This document shows positions 54,245-63,602 of a stretch of DNA of 64,000 nt, in pieces (the stretch's first letter is position 1; each line of letters starts with the position of its first letter). Made by a program: the position numbers and the translations under genes. Source of the DNA: Serratia quinivorans. Lineage in GTDB: Bacteria > Pseudomonadota > Gammaproteobacteria > Enterobacterales > Enterobacteriaceae. The stretch spans positions 209,266-273,265 of the forward strand of contig NZ_CAMKGL010000002.1 in NCBI RefSeq assembly GCF_946227985.1. The letters are read 5' to 3'. Below the pieces are notes generated by a model that searched no databases, was not told the DNA's origin, and saw only the letters and a program-made list of their open reading frames with translations.

Positions 54245-55912
54245 ATGGAATACGATTACATTATCATCGGGGCCGGCTCGGCCGGTAACGTATTAGCCAC
54301 CCGTTTGACCGAAGACGCTGACGTCAGCGTGCTGCTGCTGGAAGCCGGCGGCCCGGATTATCGGATGGATTTTCGCACTCAGATGCCGGCGGCGTTGGCA
54401 TTCCCGCTGCAGGGCCGCCGTTACAACTGGGCCTATGAAACTGACCCTGAACCGCACATGAACAATCGCCGCATGGAATGTGGCCGTGGTAAGGGCCTGG
54501 GCGGTTCGTCGCTGATAAACGGCATGTGCTACATCCGCGGCAACGCGATGGATTTCGATAACTGGGCGAAGGCACCGGGTCTGGAAGACTGGAGCTATCT
54601 GGACTGTCTGCCGTATTTCCGCAAGGCGGAAACCCGCGATATCGGGCCGAACGATTTTCACGGTGGCGATGGCCCGGTCAGCGTCACCACGCCGAAAGCC
54701 GGTAACAACGAATTATTCCACGCGATGGTGGAGGCCGGCGTTCAGGCGGGCTATCCGCGTACCGAGGATCTGAACGGCTACCAGCAGGAAGGTTTCGGCC
54801 CGATGGATCGCACCGTAACGCCGAAAGGTCGTCGTGCCAGCACCGCTCGCGGTTATCTGGATCAGGCGCGTTCTCGCCCTAATTTGACGATTGTGACCCA
54901 CGCGTTGACCGATCGCATCCGTTTCGAGGGGAAACGCGCCGTGGGCGTTGACTACCTGCAGGGTGAAGCAAAGGATGTCACCAGTGCCCGTGCGCGTCGG
55001 GAAGTGCTGCTGTGCGCCGGGGCGATCGCCTCGCCACAGATCCTGCAGCGCTCCGGGGTGGGACCAGCCGCCTTGCTGAACTGTCTGGATATTGATCTGG
55101 TGCACGAACTGCCGGGGGTGGGTGAGAACCTGCAAGACCATCTGGAAATGTACCTGCAGTACGCCTGTAAAAAGCCGGTGTCGCTGTACCCGGCGTTGCA
55201 ATGGTTTAACCAGCCGAAAATCGGTGCGGAGTGGCTATTCAATGGCAGCGGTATTGGTGCCAGCAACCAGTTTGAAGCCGGTGGTTTTATCCGCAGCCGT
55301 GAAGAGTTTGCCTGGCCGAACATTCAGTATCATTTCCTGCCGGTGGCGATCAACTACAACGGCAGCAATGCGGTGAAAGAGCACGGTTTCCAGGCGCATG
55401 TCGGTTCGATGCGCTCCCCGAGCCGCGGCCGGGTACAGGTCAAATCCAAAGATCCGCGCCAGCACCCGAGCATCTTGTTCAACTATATGGCCACCGAGCA
55501 GGACTGGCAGGAGTTCCGCGATGCCATCCGTATCACGCGTGAAATCATGGCGCAGCCGGCGTTGGATGAATACCGTGGTCGTGAAATCAGCCCGGGGCCG
55601 GAAGTACAGACTGACGAACAGTTGGATGCTTTTGTGCGTGAGCATGCCGAAACCGCCTTCCATCCTTCCTGCTCATGCAAAATGGGCGAAGACGAAATGG
55701 CGGTGGTAGATGGTCAGGGCCGGGTGCACGGCATGGAAGGACTGCGGGTGGTGGACGCGTCAATTATGCCGTTGATCATTACCGGTAATCTGAATGCCAC
55801 CACCATCATGATCGCCGAGAAAATCGCCGACCGTATCCGCCAGCGTACGCCGCTGCCGCGCAGCACCGCTGAATACTACGTGGCCGGTAACGCCCCGGCG
55901 CGTAAACAGTAA
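54245..55912 (+). CDS. betA: Choline dehydrogenase BetA
   Basis: 555 residues of the GMC oxidoreductase family. The FAD-binding GxGxxG is at 9-14 ([12 protein letters not shown]), with [15 protein letters not shown] and the C-terminal catalytic His region [10 protein letters not shown] and [17 protein letters not shown]. It oxidises choline to betaine aldehyde at the membrane. ATG 54245 follows AAGGAG, which touches the end of the interspersed repeat. Confidence 0.96.
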   Translation: MEYDYIIIGAGSAGNVLATRLTEDADVSVLLLEAGGPDYRMDFRTQMPAALAFPLQGRRYNWAYETDPEPHMNNRRMECGRGKGLGGSSLINGMCYIRGNAMDFDNWAKAPGLEDWSYLDCLPYFRKAETRDIGPNDFHGGDGPVSVTTPKAGNNELFHAMVEAGVQAGYPRTEDLNGYQQEGFGPMDRTVTPKGRRASTARGYLDQARSRPNLTIVTHALTDRIRFEGKRAVGVDYLQGEAKDVTSARARREVLLCAGAIASPQILQRSGVGPAALLNCLDIDLVHELPGVGENLQDHLEMYLQYACKKPVSLYPALQWFNQPKIGAEWLFNGSGIGASNQFEAGGFIRSREEFAWPNIQYHFLPVAINYNGSNAVKEHGFQAHVGSMRSPSRGRVQVKSKDPRQHPSILFNYMATEQDWQEFRDAIRITREIMAQPALDEYRGREISPGPEVQTDEQLDAFVREHAETAFHPSCSCKMGEDEMAVVDGQGRVHGMEGLRVVDASIMPLIITGNLNATTIMIAEKIADRIRQRTPLPRSTAEYYVAGNAPARKQ

Positions 55913-55920
55913 CCAACATG

Positions 55921-55994
55921 TCCTCTCGCCACCGAGGGGGAGGGCTGCTGTAGCAAGCAACCCCTCTCCAAAGTCCTTCCCTGAGGCGAGGGGA
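55921..55994. repeat. Inverted repeat after betA
   Basis: TCCTCTCGCC (55921-55930) pairs with GGCGAGGGGA (55985-55994) with one mismatch, and the interior contains a further GAGGGG / CCCCTC pair. It lies between the convergent ends of betA and the glutamate-synthase-like gene and may end both messages. Its CCTCTCGCC-type unit is commonly scattered in proteobacterial genomes. Confidence 0.6.
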
Positions 55995-56005
55995 CAATCC
56001 ACCGC

Positions 56006-57628
56006 TTAAACCGGCAGGGCGATCGCCTGATCGAAACTGTTTGGTGTCGCCATACGCCACATGCGTGCATAGAAATCGCTTTCAATCTCTTTTTGCAGCA
56101 GTGCCCCAGGTTTCAGATAGTAATAGATGTCGGCATAGACCTTGATTTCCGTTGAGGTAATGCGGCGCAGCATATGGTGTGAAGTCAGCTGTTCCGGACG
56201 GCTGACCCCGGCCGCTGCCAACATTTCCGCCAGCGCTTTTACCGTGTTCTGGTGAAAATGGTAAACGCGTTCCGCCTTGTTTGGCACCACCAGCGCTTTC
56301 TGACGCAGCGGATCCTGGGTGGCGACGCCGGTCGGGCAGTGGTTGGTGTGGTAACTTTGCGATTGAATGCAGCCGACGGCGAACATAAAGCCGCGCGCTG
56401 AATTCACCCAATCGGCACCCAATACCAATACGCTGGCGATGTCGAAGGCGCTGATAATCTTGCCGCTGGCACCTATTTTAATTTGGTCACGCAATCCACA
56501 GCCAACCAGCGTGTTATGCACGAACAGCAGCCCTTCGCGCAGGGGCATGCCCATATAGTTGGACAACTCCAGCGGAGCCGCCCCGGTGCCGCCTTCTTTG
56601 CCGTCCACCACGATAAAGTCCGGCAATATTTGGGTCTGCAACATGGCCTTGGCGATGGCGACAAACTCCCAGGGATGGCCGATACACAGCTTGAAGCCCA
56701 CGGGTTTACCACCAGACAGCTCGCGCAGCTGCTGGATGAAGTGCATCATTTCCACCGGGGTGCTGAAGGCACTGTGTGAGGCCGGTGAAATACAGTCGAT
56801 CCCTTCCGGTACACCGCGCGTCGCGGCAATTTCCGCATCCACTTTTTTCGCCGGCAGAATGCCACCATGGCCCGGTTTGGCGCCCTGACTGAGTTTGATT
56901 TCAATCATTTTGACCTGCGGGTTTTTAGCCTGTTCGGCAAAGCGCTGTGGATCAAAATGGCCATCGCGGGTGCGGCAACCAAAATAGCCGCTACCCAATT
57001 CCCACACCAGATCGCCGCCGTTCTCACGGTGATAGCGGCTGATGCTGCCCTCACCGGTATCATGATAGAAATTGCCCTTGGCCGCGCCCAGATTGAGGGC
57101 TCGAATGGCATTGGCCGACAGCGCGCCGAAACTCATGGCAGAGATATTGAAGATAGAAGCGGAGTAGGGCTGGCTGCAGCCGGGGCCACCGATCGCCACA
57201 CGGAAGCTGGCGGGATCGGATACCGCTACCGGGCACATGGAATGGCCGATGCATTCATAGCCGGTTTGATAGACGTCCAGCTGAGTGCCGAATGGCTTGT
57301 CACCCATTTCGTTTTTGGCACGACGATAGACCAGCGTGCGTTGAGTGCGGGAGAACGGGATCTGCGCGTTATCTTCTTCCAATAAATATTGGCGTATTTC
57401 CGGGCGGATAAATTCGAAGAAGAAGCGCAGGCGGCCAATGATCGGATAGTTACGGCAGATGGCGTGGCGCTGTTGGGTCAAATCGTAAATACCCAGTGCG
57501 CTCAGTCCCCCAAAAATGATCGCCGGCAGCCAAAACCAGGGCCAGTGCGGCAACAGTGCCAATGATGCCAGTGTCAACAAGAGACTCAACACAAAGCAGG
57601 TGTAACGGCTGAATAAGGACGACTTCAT
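56006..57628 (-). CDS. Membrane FMN-binding glutamate synthase-like protein
   Basis: 540 residues from ATG 57628 (AGGAG upstream). Two hydrophobic helices at 8-50 anchor it; the rest is the FMN-binding TIM barrel of glutamate synthase large subunits (NISAMSFGALSANAIRALN, KPGHGGILPAKKV, IVVDGKEGGTGAAP) with a cysteine cluster region GCIQSQSYHTNHCPTGVATQ suited to an iron-sulfur site. It lacks the amidotransferase domain, so it is unlikely to make glutamate from glutamine. Its function in this family is not known. Confidence 0.88.
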   Translation of the reverse strand: MKSSLFSRYTCFVLSLLLTLASLALLPHWPWFWLPAIIFGGLSALGIYDLTQQRHAICRNYPIIGRLRFFFEFIRPEIRQYLLEEDNAQIPFSRTQRTLVYRRAKNEMGDKPFGTQLDVYQTGYECIGHSMCPVAVSDPASFRVAIGGPGCSQPYSASIFNISAMSFGALSANAIRALNLGAAKGNFYHDTGEGSISRYHRENGGDLVWELGSGYFGCRTRDGHFDPQRFAEQAKNPQVKMIEIKLSQGAKPGHGGILPAKKVDAEIAATRGVPEGIDCISPASHSAFSTPVEMMHFIQQLRELSGGKPVGFKLCIGHPWEFVAIAKAMLQTQILPDFIVVDGKEGGTGAAPLELSNYMGMPLREGLLFVHNTLVGCGLRDQIKIGASGKIISAFDIASVLVLGADWVNSARGFMFAVGCIQSQSYHTNHCPTGVATQDPLRQKALVVPNKAERVYHFHQNTVKALAEMLAAAGVSRPEQLTSHHMLRRITSTEIKVYADIYYYLKPGALLQKEIESDFYARMWRMATPNSFDQAIALPV

Positions 57629-57780
57629 AACATCTCCTGATGTTTTTTTGATTTTGATCCAGACGACATGACTCACGGGAAAATTCCGTGGCTGGATCTT
57701 AACCAATGCGCAGGCGTGTTATGTGACTGTTGCTGCTTTGTCGCTGCTTGTTACATTAATTTAACGTGAGCGGAGAGAGG

Positions 57781-57802
57781 CAGGCCGCCGGGCGGCGGCC
57801 TG
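57781..57802 (-). terminator. Hairpin after the fimbria-linked LuxR gene
   Basis: CAGGCCGCC and GGCGGCCTG form a perfect nine-base stem around GGGC, a few bases after the luxR stop. There is no T-run on the minus strand, so it is a probable 3' hairpin rather than a standard terminator. Confidence 0.5.
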
Positions 57803-57807
57803 AAGGA

Positions 57808-58398
57808 TCACTTACTGGCGACGAAGATGCTGCTCATGCTGCGCAAACGCAGCTTTTTCATCGCACTGTATTTCTGTGAGAAAATGGTTTTGGGGTGAGT
57901 GCCGCGCTTTTGGGCAATGTGCAGCAGGCTATCGCCACGCAGCAAATTGAAAATAACGTCACTTTCCGCTGGGCTGAGTTCACGGGTTTTCTGCATTTTT
58001 ATCCCGCCGGGCTCTTTGCTTTCTAACAGGGTTTGTATTTTTTCCTGTAGTGAATAAAGAGGGATACGGGTAGAGACCAGCTCAACGGAGATGCCCAGAA
58101 TCGACAACAGCTTCACTACGCGCTCATCGTCATAAAACACCAGCAGGCGTGTTTTTGAGTTGTATTGCTGATGCAAAGACACCAGGCTTTCAATGACATT
58201 GACGCTTTGTTCCAGATTCTGGGAGGTGAATATCAGCGCGATGTCGTGCTTGATTATTTTCTCCGCCTTGGCTCCACCGTGCATAAAATCCGAAAACAGT
58301 CTGATATCGTACTTGCCGTAATGTTTTTTCAGTAATACCGAAAGGCCGACATAGCTGTACTTACACTCACTAATAACAAGGACATTGTTTTTAGACAT
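57808..58398 (-). CDS. LuxR-type regulator linked to the fimbrial operon
   Basis: 196 residues. The N-terminal region looks like a receiver fold without the usual phospho-Asp (IALIFTSQN), followed by a GerE helix-turn-helix (ELSPAESDVIFNLLRGDSLLHIAQKRGTHPKTIFSQKYSAMKKL, in part HPKTIFSQKYSAMKKL). It follows the EAL gene by 22 bases and is divergent from the fimbrial operon. The layout recalls MrkI/MrkJ next to Klebsiella type 3 fimbriae. A role in setting pilus expression is inference. Confidence 0.85.
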   Translation of the reverse strand: MSKNNVLVISECKYSYVGLSVLLKKHYGKYDIRLFSDFMHGGAKAEKIIKHDIALIFTSQNLEQSVNVIESLVSLHQQYNSKTRLLVFYDDERVVKLLSILGISVELVSTRIPLYSLQEKIQTLLESKEPGGIKMQKTRELSPAESDVIFNLLRGDSLLHIAQKRGTHPKTIFSQKYSAMKKLRLRSMSSIFVASK

Positions 58399-58420
58399 AA
58401 TGGCAAAAACCCATAATGAG

Positions 58421-59137
58421 TTAAAAGTATTCAGCTGTAAGAAGCGAGTTCAAATCCTTGATGTCGGATTCCTTCCACAGCTTTCCCTGCAGTGCGTAAT
58501 ATGGCATTTCGTCCAGCCATTTTTTATGTTCGGGAGTTTCTACTCCTTCGATAATCACCTTGTAATGATTAAGGTGAAAAAAGCGCAATAAAGCGCGCAT
58601 TAAACCTTCACCGCCGGACTTTTTCATAAAGTCCCATAGTAAAAAACGGTCCAATTTAACGAAGCGAAATTGGCTGTTATACAACGCGGAAAAACCCGCA
58701 TAGCCAGAACCAAAATCATCGAGCCAAAATGAATAACTCTTGAGAGAGGGATCGCCGTGGACGCGATCCTTTACCAATCGGGTTGAGTTTTCGCTGATTT
58801 CAAAATGAATACAGCGAGTAGCACTAATTCTTTCTGCAAAATGGCTATTGGCCAAAGACCTCAGAGAATGGTCGTCCACATTTAATGTGGCTATAACCTG
58901 ATTTTCACGAAACCAGTGATTATATTTTTCTATCAGACAGACCTGCTCTAACAGAATCTCAATCCGGGTGGCGCTATCGGCAGATCGAAAGAACTGTTCA
59001 GGAGAGAAATGTGCATATCCACTATTAAAAGTGAATCGCGACAGGCACTCAACGGCCAGCAATTGTCCGGATTTTGCGAACATTGGCTGGAAAACATAAT
59101 TAATTCCGTTATTTTGCTCTCTAAAAGAACTGTGCAT
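58421..59137 (-). CDS. EAL-domain c-di-GMP phosphodiesterase
   Basis: 238 residues made of one EAL domain with no sensor. The metal and catalytic residues are present: Glu30 (ECLSR in place of EALxR), Asn86, Glu113, Asp140-Asp141 (WLDDFGSG), Lys161, Glu197 and Gln217, so it may be active in spite of the altered signature. Size and place match MrkJ, the phosphodiesterase beside Klebsiella type 3 fimbriae. It would lower c-di-GMP and so tune the divergent fimbrial operon (inference). Confidence 0.86.
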   Translation of the reverse strand: MHSSFREQNNGINYVFQPMFAKSGQLLAVECLSRFTFNSGYAHFSPEQFFRSADSATRIEILLEQVCLIEKYNHWFRENQVIATLNVDDHSLRSLANSHFAERISATRCIHFEISENSTRLVKDRVHGDPSLKSYSFWLDDFGSGYAGFSALYNSQFRFVKLDRFLLWDFMKKSGGEGLMRALLRFFHLNHYKVIIEGVETPEHKKWLDEMPYYALQGKLWKESDIKDLNSLLTAEYF

Positions 59138-59609
59138 TTCTCAATCCCTTGATTGATATGTAACTATCTATTTTGTAACGAAAATAAAATAAAATGCGTC
59201 TATTTATGGGTAAAAATCTTATTTAATGCAGTCAGGATGAGTTATGCCGCTTACAGACCGCTAAACGGGCAATTTGTCGCGAAGTCAAAATCGCTAAAAA
59301 AGTAACAAAATGTAAATATATAGAATAATATGCTGTAAATCAGACCTTAAGGCAAAATGTCTAACTGCATGACTTTCCCAAACACAGATTATTCCTATTC
59401 GATTGAATCGTCAACATCGATCGATAGGTATTTGTTGATAGTTTATTCCTATCAAGAGGGGGCTTATGAATGTTTTAAACGATTTAACAATAAGAATACG
59501 CTTAGTCTATATTTCGGCGGGTAATGGATTCATCGGGGCTTCATTCCTGACAAGGAGTTGCATCGTTGAATGTACTTAATGGTTGTATTAATTCATCGAG
59601 AGTCTAAAT
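59138..59609 (+). promoter_or_regulatory. Fimbrial operon control region with RcsAB-like boxes
   Basis: 472 bp, AT-rich. ACAGATTATTCCTA (59384-59397) matches the RcsAB box TAAGAATATTCCTA at 11 of 14 positions and ATAGTTTATTCCTA (59438-59451) at 10 of 14; their centres are 54 bp apart. TTGATAG (59435-59441) and CTATCAA (59449-59455) form an inverted repeat over the second. CCTATTCGAT (59394-59403) and ATCGATAGG (59420-59428) form another. No long inverted repeats of a phase-variation switch are seen. Confidence 0.5.
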
Positions 59610-60167
59610 ATGAAAATCTCTAAACTGTCTGCTGTATTGGCATTGGCTGTAAGCACCGTAGGTATTTCTTCTTTCGCTGCGCAAGCTGCGGATGGCACTA
59701 TTACTTTTAACGGTAAAGTGACTGACCAAACTTGTACTATCAGCACCCCAGGCGGTAAAGATTTCACCGTAACTCTGCCAACTGTTTCTGCTTCTACTCT
59801 GGCAACTCAGAGCTCAACTGCTGGTCGTACTCCATTTGCGATCAACCTGACCAAATGTTCTAAAGGCCAGGTAGCGACTTATTTCGAACCAGGTGCAACT
59901 GTTGATTTCAACACGGGTCGTCTGAATAACCAGGCACAGACTGACGCTGCAACTAACGTGCAGATTCAACTGCTGGGTAGCAACAACCAATTCCTGCCTA
60001 TCCTGGCGGCTGGCGCTAATGGCGCACAGCAGAACTCCCAGTGGGTTACTGTTGCTAACGAAGGTGACTCTGCTGACCTGAACTACTATGCAGAGTATTA
60101 CGCGACTAACGCAGCAGGCGCTGGTGATGTGACCTCTAGCGTGCAATACACCATCATTTACCAATAA
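59610..60167 (+). CDS. Chaperone-usher fimbrial major subunit
   Basis: 185 residues. A 26-residue signal peptide is cleaved after AAQA. The mature pilin starts ADGTITFNGKVTDQTCTIS, with the disulfide pair Cys42 (QTCT) and Cys82 (LTKCSK), and ends with VQYTIIYQ, the aromatic end of type 1/type 3-like pilins. Codon use is strongly biased, as for an abundant protein. A terminator-like hairpin follows, then the chaperone. Resemblance to MrkA/FimA is general; I do not assign a symbol. Confidence 0.9.
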   Translation: MKISKLSAVLALAVSTVGISSFAAQAADGTITFNGKVTDQTCTISTPGGKDFTVTLPTVSASTLATQSSTAGRTPFAINLTKCSKGQVATYFEPGATVDFNTGRLNNQAQTDAATNVQIQLLGSNNQFLPILAAGANGAQQNSQWVTVANEGDSADLNYYAEYYATNAAGAGDVTSSVQYTIIYQ

Positions 60168-60182
60168 GTAATATTCTTATTC

Positions 60183-60213
60183 GGGCGGGTGGTTAATTCC
60201 CCCCGCCGTTTTT
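60183..60213 (+). terminator. Partial terminator between pilin and chaperone genes
   Basis: GGCGGG (60184-60189) pairs with CCCGCC (60202-60207), followed by GTTTTTC. It probably cuts most transcripts after the pilin so that the chaperone and usher are made in lower amounts. Confidence 0.75.
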
Positions 60214-60234
60214 CCCTACCGTAGTGATAAAATA

Positions 60235-60963
60235 ATGAAAAATTCATTTAAAAAATACAGTGTATTGTTGATCGCCGCGCTATTTAGCAGCAGCGTTTTT
60301 TCCAGTGTCATCATTAACGGTACGCGTATTATTTATCCGGGAAAACAACGGGAAGTTACCGTCCAATTATCAAATAATGGAGCTTCACCGGCATTAATCC
60401 AATCCTGGATTGACGAAGGCGATGCGAAAACCACGCCTGAAAACAGCAAAGCGCCATTTGTCGTTTCTCCGCCAATCAGCCGTGTTGAACCGGCTACAGG
60501 CCAGGCACTGCGCGTATCGCTGACCACTTCGGCATTGGCTCAAGATAAAGAATCCCTGTTCTGGTTGAACGTATTGGAGATCCCTCCTGCACCGACCGGG
60601 GCAAACAGTACTACGCCTGAGAACTTTCTACAGGTGGCTTTCCGCACCCGCGTCAAACTGCTGTATCGTCCTGCCGGCCTGACTGGCGAAGCGAACGATG
60701 CCCCTGAAAAATTGCAGTGGCGCTTTAGCAGCGCCGGCGTCAGCGTGAAAAACCCAACGCCTTATTACGTGTCGTTTACCGAAATCGATGCTGTCGTCAA
60801 CCAGAAGAAAGTGCCGTTGGCACCCCATGGCGACATGTTGGCCCCTGGCCAGGAAAAAACCCTGTCGTTCTCTGGTGACAGCTCACGTATTGCCGACGTT
60901 GCATATACCACCATTAACGATTTTGGCGGACGCGTGTCCCGTACTAAGAATAAGCAAAAGTAA
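60235..60963 (+). CDS. Periplasmic fimbrial chaperone (FGS type)
   Basis: 242 residues with a signal peptide of about 23 residues. The Ig-like fold signature is present (SVIINGTRIIYPGKQREVTVQLSNNG, in part NGTRIIYPGK; PFVVSPPISRVEPATGQALRV; FWLNVLEIPP; IKLLYRP-type segment VKLLYRPAGL). The loop between strands F1 and G1 is short, so it belongs to the FGS class. It caps pilin subunits and passes them to the usher. Confidence 0.95.
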   Translation: MKNSFKKYSVLLIAALFSSSVFSSVIINGTRIIYPGKQREVTVQLSNNGASPALIQSWIDEGDAKTTPENSKAPFVVSPPISRVEPATGQALRVSLTTSALAQDKESLFWLNVLEIPPAPTGANSTTPENFLQVAFRTRVKLLYRPAGLTGEANDAPEKLQWRFSSAGVSVKNPTPYYVSFTEIDAVVNQKKVPLAPHGDMLAPGQEKTLSFSGDSSRIADVAYTTINDFGGRVSRTKNKQK

Positions 60964-61040
60964 CTCTTGGAAGAGAGCCTCATACCCCAGAGCTTTGGCT
61001 GTCGGTGGGGTGAGCTTAATTTGGTAAAGGAATGCTTTAT

Positions 61041-63602
61041 ATGAAAGAGTTACCTATCTCTGCTGCTATTAAATTGGCGCTATTTAACTGCAAATCAATT
61101 TTATTGTTATCTGGCAGCGCAGTCTGCCTGGTTTCCTCTGGTTTTGCCTGGGCGGAAACGGCTGCCGACAACAAGAAGCCAGCCGCGCCTGTTGAAGCTT
61201 CCTTCAACAGCAATTTCTTGATAGGGGAGGCGCAGGGCGTCGATCTTTCACGTTTCCGTGATGGCAACCCTATTCTGGCGGGTAAATATTCACTCGATAT
61301 TTATGTTAACGGTGAATGGAAAGGTAAAAAAAGCATCGACTTTAAAAATGTGCCGGGAAAAAACAGTGCAGATACCTGTTTTAGCCTGTTGTCATTGGAT
61401 GAGTTCGGTGTAGATACCACCGCGTTGAGCAGCGATCCGACTATTAATACCGACACTTGCAAAAGTCTGTCTCAGTGGGTACCGGAAGCTTATTACCGTT
61501 TTGATACCAGTTCGTTGCGCATGGATATCAGTATCCCGCAGGCGGCATTACGCCGAAGTGCCCGTGGCTATGTCGATCCAAAATTCTGGGATCGCGGCAT
61601 TACCGCCGGCAGCCTGTCGTATAATTTTAACGCCTTCAATACCCACAGCTCTGCCAACGGCAGTAATTCTGACTCAACCAATGCTTATCTGACGTTGAAT
61701 GCAGGGTTGAACGTAGCTGGCTGGCAGTTACGCCATGATTCAAACGTTAACTGGCGTTCCAACGAAAGTACCCACTGGCAAAATACCGCGACCTACGCGC
61801 AACGAGCCATTCCGGGTGTGCGCGGCATGCTGACGTTGGGTGACAGTTACACCAGTGGCGACTTCTTTGACTCTATTGGCTTTCGTGGCGTGCAAATCGC
61901 TACGGATGACCGCATGTTACCGGACTCTCTGAATGGTTATGCGCCCGTCGTTCGCGGCGTAGCTCAAAGCAATGCCCTGGTAGAAATTCGGCAGAATAAC
62001 CAGCTGATTTATCAAACTACCGTTGCCCCTGGCGAGTTCGTCATTAACGATCTCTATCCTACCGGTTACGGCGGTGACCTGAACGTTACCGTTAACGAAG
62101 CCGACGGTAGCAAGCGCCAGTTTAGCGTTCCTTATGCATCTGTGGCGCAGATGCTCCGCCCGGGTATTCAGCGTTATGCAATGACCGCAGGCCGAGTGCG
62201 CGATGATAATTTGAGCAAGGAACCCGACATGTTCCAGGCGACTTATCAGCGCGGGTTTACCAATATTATCACCGGTTATACCGGCGCGATCGCCAGCGAT
62301 GGTTATGGCGCGGTATTGCTGGGAAGTGCGGTTGCGACGCCGGTCGGTGCCTTTGCTCTGGACGTGACTCAGTCAAATACGCGTCTGAAGCAAGGTGACC
62401 AATCGGGTCAAAGTTATAAGCTCAGCTACAGCAAGTTGATGACGGAAACCAGTACCAACTTCACGATTGCTGCTTATCGCTATTCGACTTCGGGTTATCT
62501 CTCCTTGCGCGACGCCGTGTTTTCACGCGACAACGAACGTAAAGGTTTGAGCGCCGATGCGGTTAACCGTCAGCGCAGTGAATATCAACTGACCCTAAAC
62601 CAGGGGCTGGGTGACAACTACGGTTCCTTATACATCACCGGCTCGGTGCGTGATTATTGGAACCGTGGCGGCAGCACCAAACAGTACCAGGTGGGTTACA
62701 ACAACTATTACGGGCGTGTCACTTACGGCCTTTCCGCCATGCGCACCTCGGATATGTATAACCGTGATGAAACACGTTATTACCTGACGTTGTCGATTCC
62801 GTTCAGCGTGGGTTCACAGACCCTGAGTCTTAACAGCTCATTGGGCTATACCGATAACGGTTATGACAGCAGCCGCCTGGGTATTAATGGCTCTACCGGT
62901 GAAGACAACAATATTAGCTACAGTGCAACGCTGGCCAACGATCAATCTGGTGGTACCAATAGCAGCGTCAGCGGTGAATATCGTAGCCGGTTCTCTACTC
63001 TTAACGGCTCTTACAGCTACGGCAAAGATTATCGTCAATCGTCAGTTGGGGCTTCGGGCAGCATCGTTGCCCACAGTGGCGGCGTTACCATGACGCCACA
63101 GCGCGGCCAGACTATGGTGTTGGTTGAGGCACCGGACGCTGCGGGTGCAATTGTGACCAACTCGCCGGGTGTGCGTATCGACAACAACGGTTATGCAGTC
63201 GTTCCTTATGTGGCGCCATACCGTATGACTAACGTCACGCTTGATCCGAGCGGCATGTCGCGCGACGTAGAGCTGGAAAGCAGCAGCCAGCAGGTAGCGC
63301 CTTACGCCGGAGCTATCGCCCGACTGGAGTTTAAGACCACCAAAGGGCAGGCGTTGATCATTCATGCTCTCGGTCCTGATGGCAATGCGTTGCCGTTTGG
63401 TGCCGAAGTTCTGGACACCCGCAATCAGGTGGTCGGCATTGTCGGGCAAGGCAGTCGTATTTACTTGCGTACCGAAGCGCGTAAAGGTTTGTTGCAGGTT
63501 AAGTGGGGCACGCAGCCAACGCAGCAGTGTTCTGTCAGCTACAGTGCCAAAGCGCAGAGCAACAATACTGACTACGAAATTATTGAAGCGAGTTGCAAAT
63601 GA
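61041..63602 (+). CDS. Fimbrial outer-membrane usher
   Basis: 853 residues from ATG 61041 (AAGGA nine bases upstream); ATG 61032 directly abuts the ribosome site. A long signal peptide (cleavage about ASA-type near residue 42, WAETA) leads to the PapC/FimD-type N domain (FNSNFLIGE..VDLSRF), the 24-stranded barrel with its plug, and the C-terminal domains ending in a Cys-containing segment (CSVSYSAK...EASCK). It overlaps the tip gene start by four bases. Confidence 0.95.
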   Translation: MKELPISAAIKLALFNCKSILLLSGSAVCLVSSGFAWAETAADNKKPAAPVEASFNSNFLIGEAQGVDLSRFRDGNPILAGKYSLDIYVNGEWKGKKSIDFKNVPGKNSADTCFSLLSLDEFGVDTTALSSDPTINTDTCKSLSQWVPEAYYRFDTSSLRMDISIPQAALRRSARGYVDPKFWDRGITAGSLSYNFNAFNTHSSANGSNSDSTNAYLTLNAGLNVAGWQLRHDSNVNWRSNESTHWQNTATYAQRAIPGVRGMLTLGDSYTSGDFFDSIGFRGVQIATDDRMLPDSLNGYAPVVRGVAQSNALVEIRQNNQLIYQTTVAPGEFVINDLYPTGYGGDLNVTVNEADGSKRQFSVPYASVAQMLRPGIQRYAMTAGRVRDDNLSKEPDMFQATYQRGFTNIITGYTGAIASDGYGAVLLGSAVATPVGAFALDVTQSNTRLKQGDQSGQSYKLSYSKLMTETSTNFTIAAYRYSTSGYLSLRDAVFSRDNERKGLSADAVNRQRSEYQLTLNQGLGDNYGSLYITGSVRDYWNRGGSTKQYQVGYNNYYGRVTYGLSAMRTSDMYNRDETRYYLTLSIPFSVGSQTLSLNSSLGYTDNGYDSSRLGINGSTGEDNNISYSATLANDQSGGTNSSVSGEYRSRFSTLNGSYSYGKDYRQSSVGASGSIVAHSGGVTMTPQRGQTMVLVEAPDAAGAIVTNSPGVRIDNNGYAVVPYVAPYRMTNVTLDPSGMSRDVELESSSQQVAPYAGAIARLEFKTTKGQALIIHALGPDGNALPFGAEVLDTRNQVVGIVGQGSRIYLRTEARKGLLQVKWGTQPTQQCSVSYSAKAQSNNTDYEIIEASCK

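Noticed and set aside
59138-59609. Possible invertible fim switch before the pilin
   Set aside because: The inverted repeats seen are only 7-9 bases and lie about 16-55 bp apart; no tyrosine recombinase gene is nearby. They look like binding sites.
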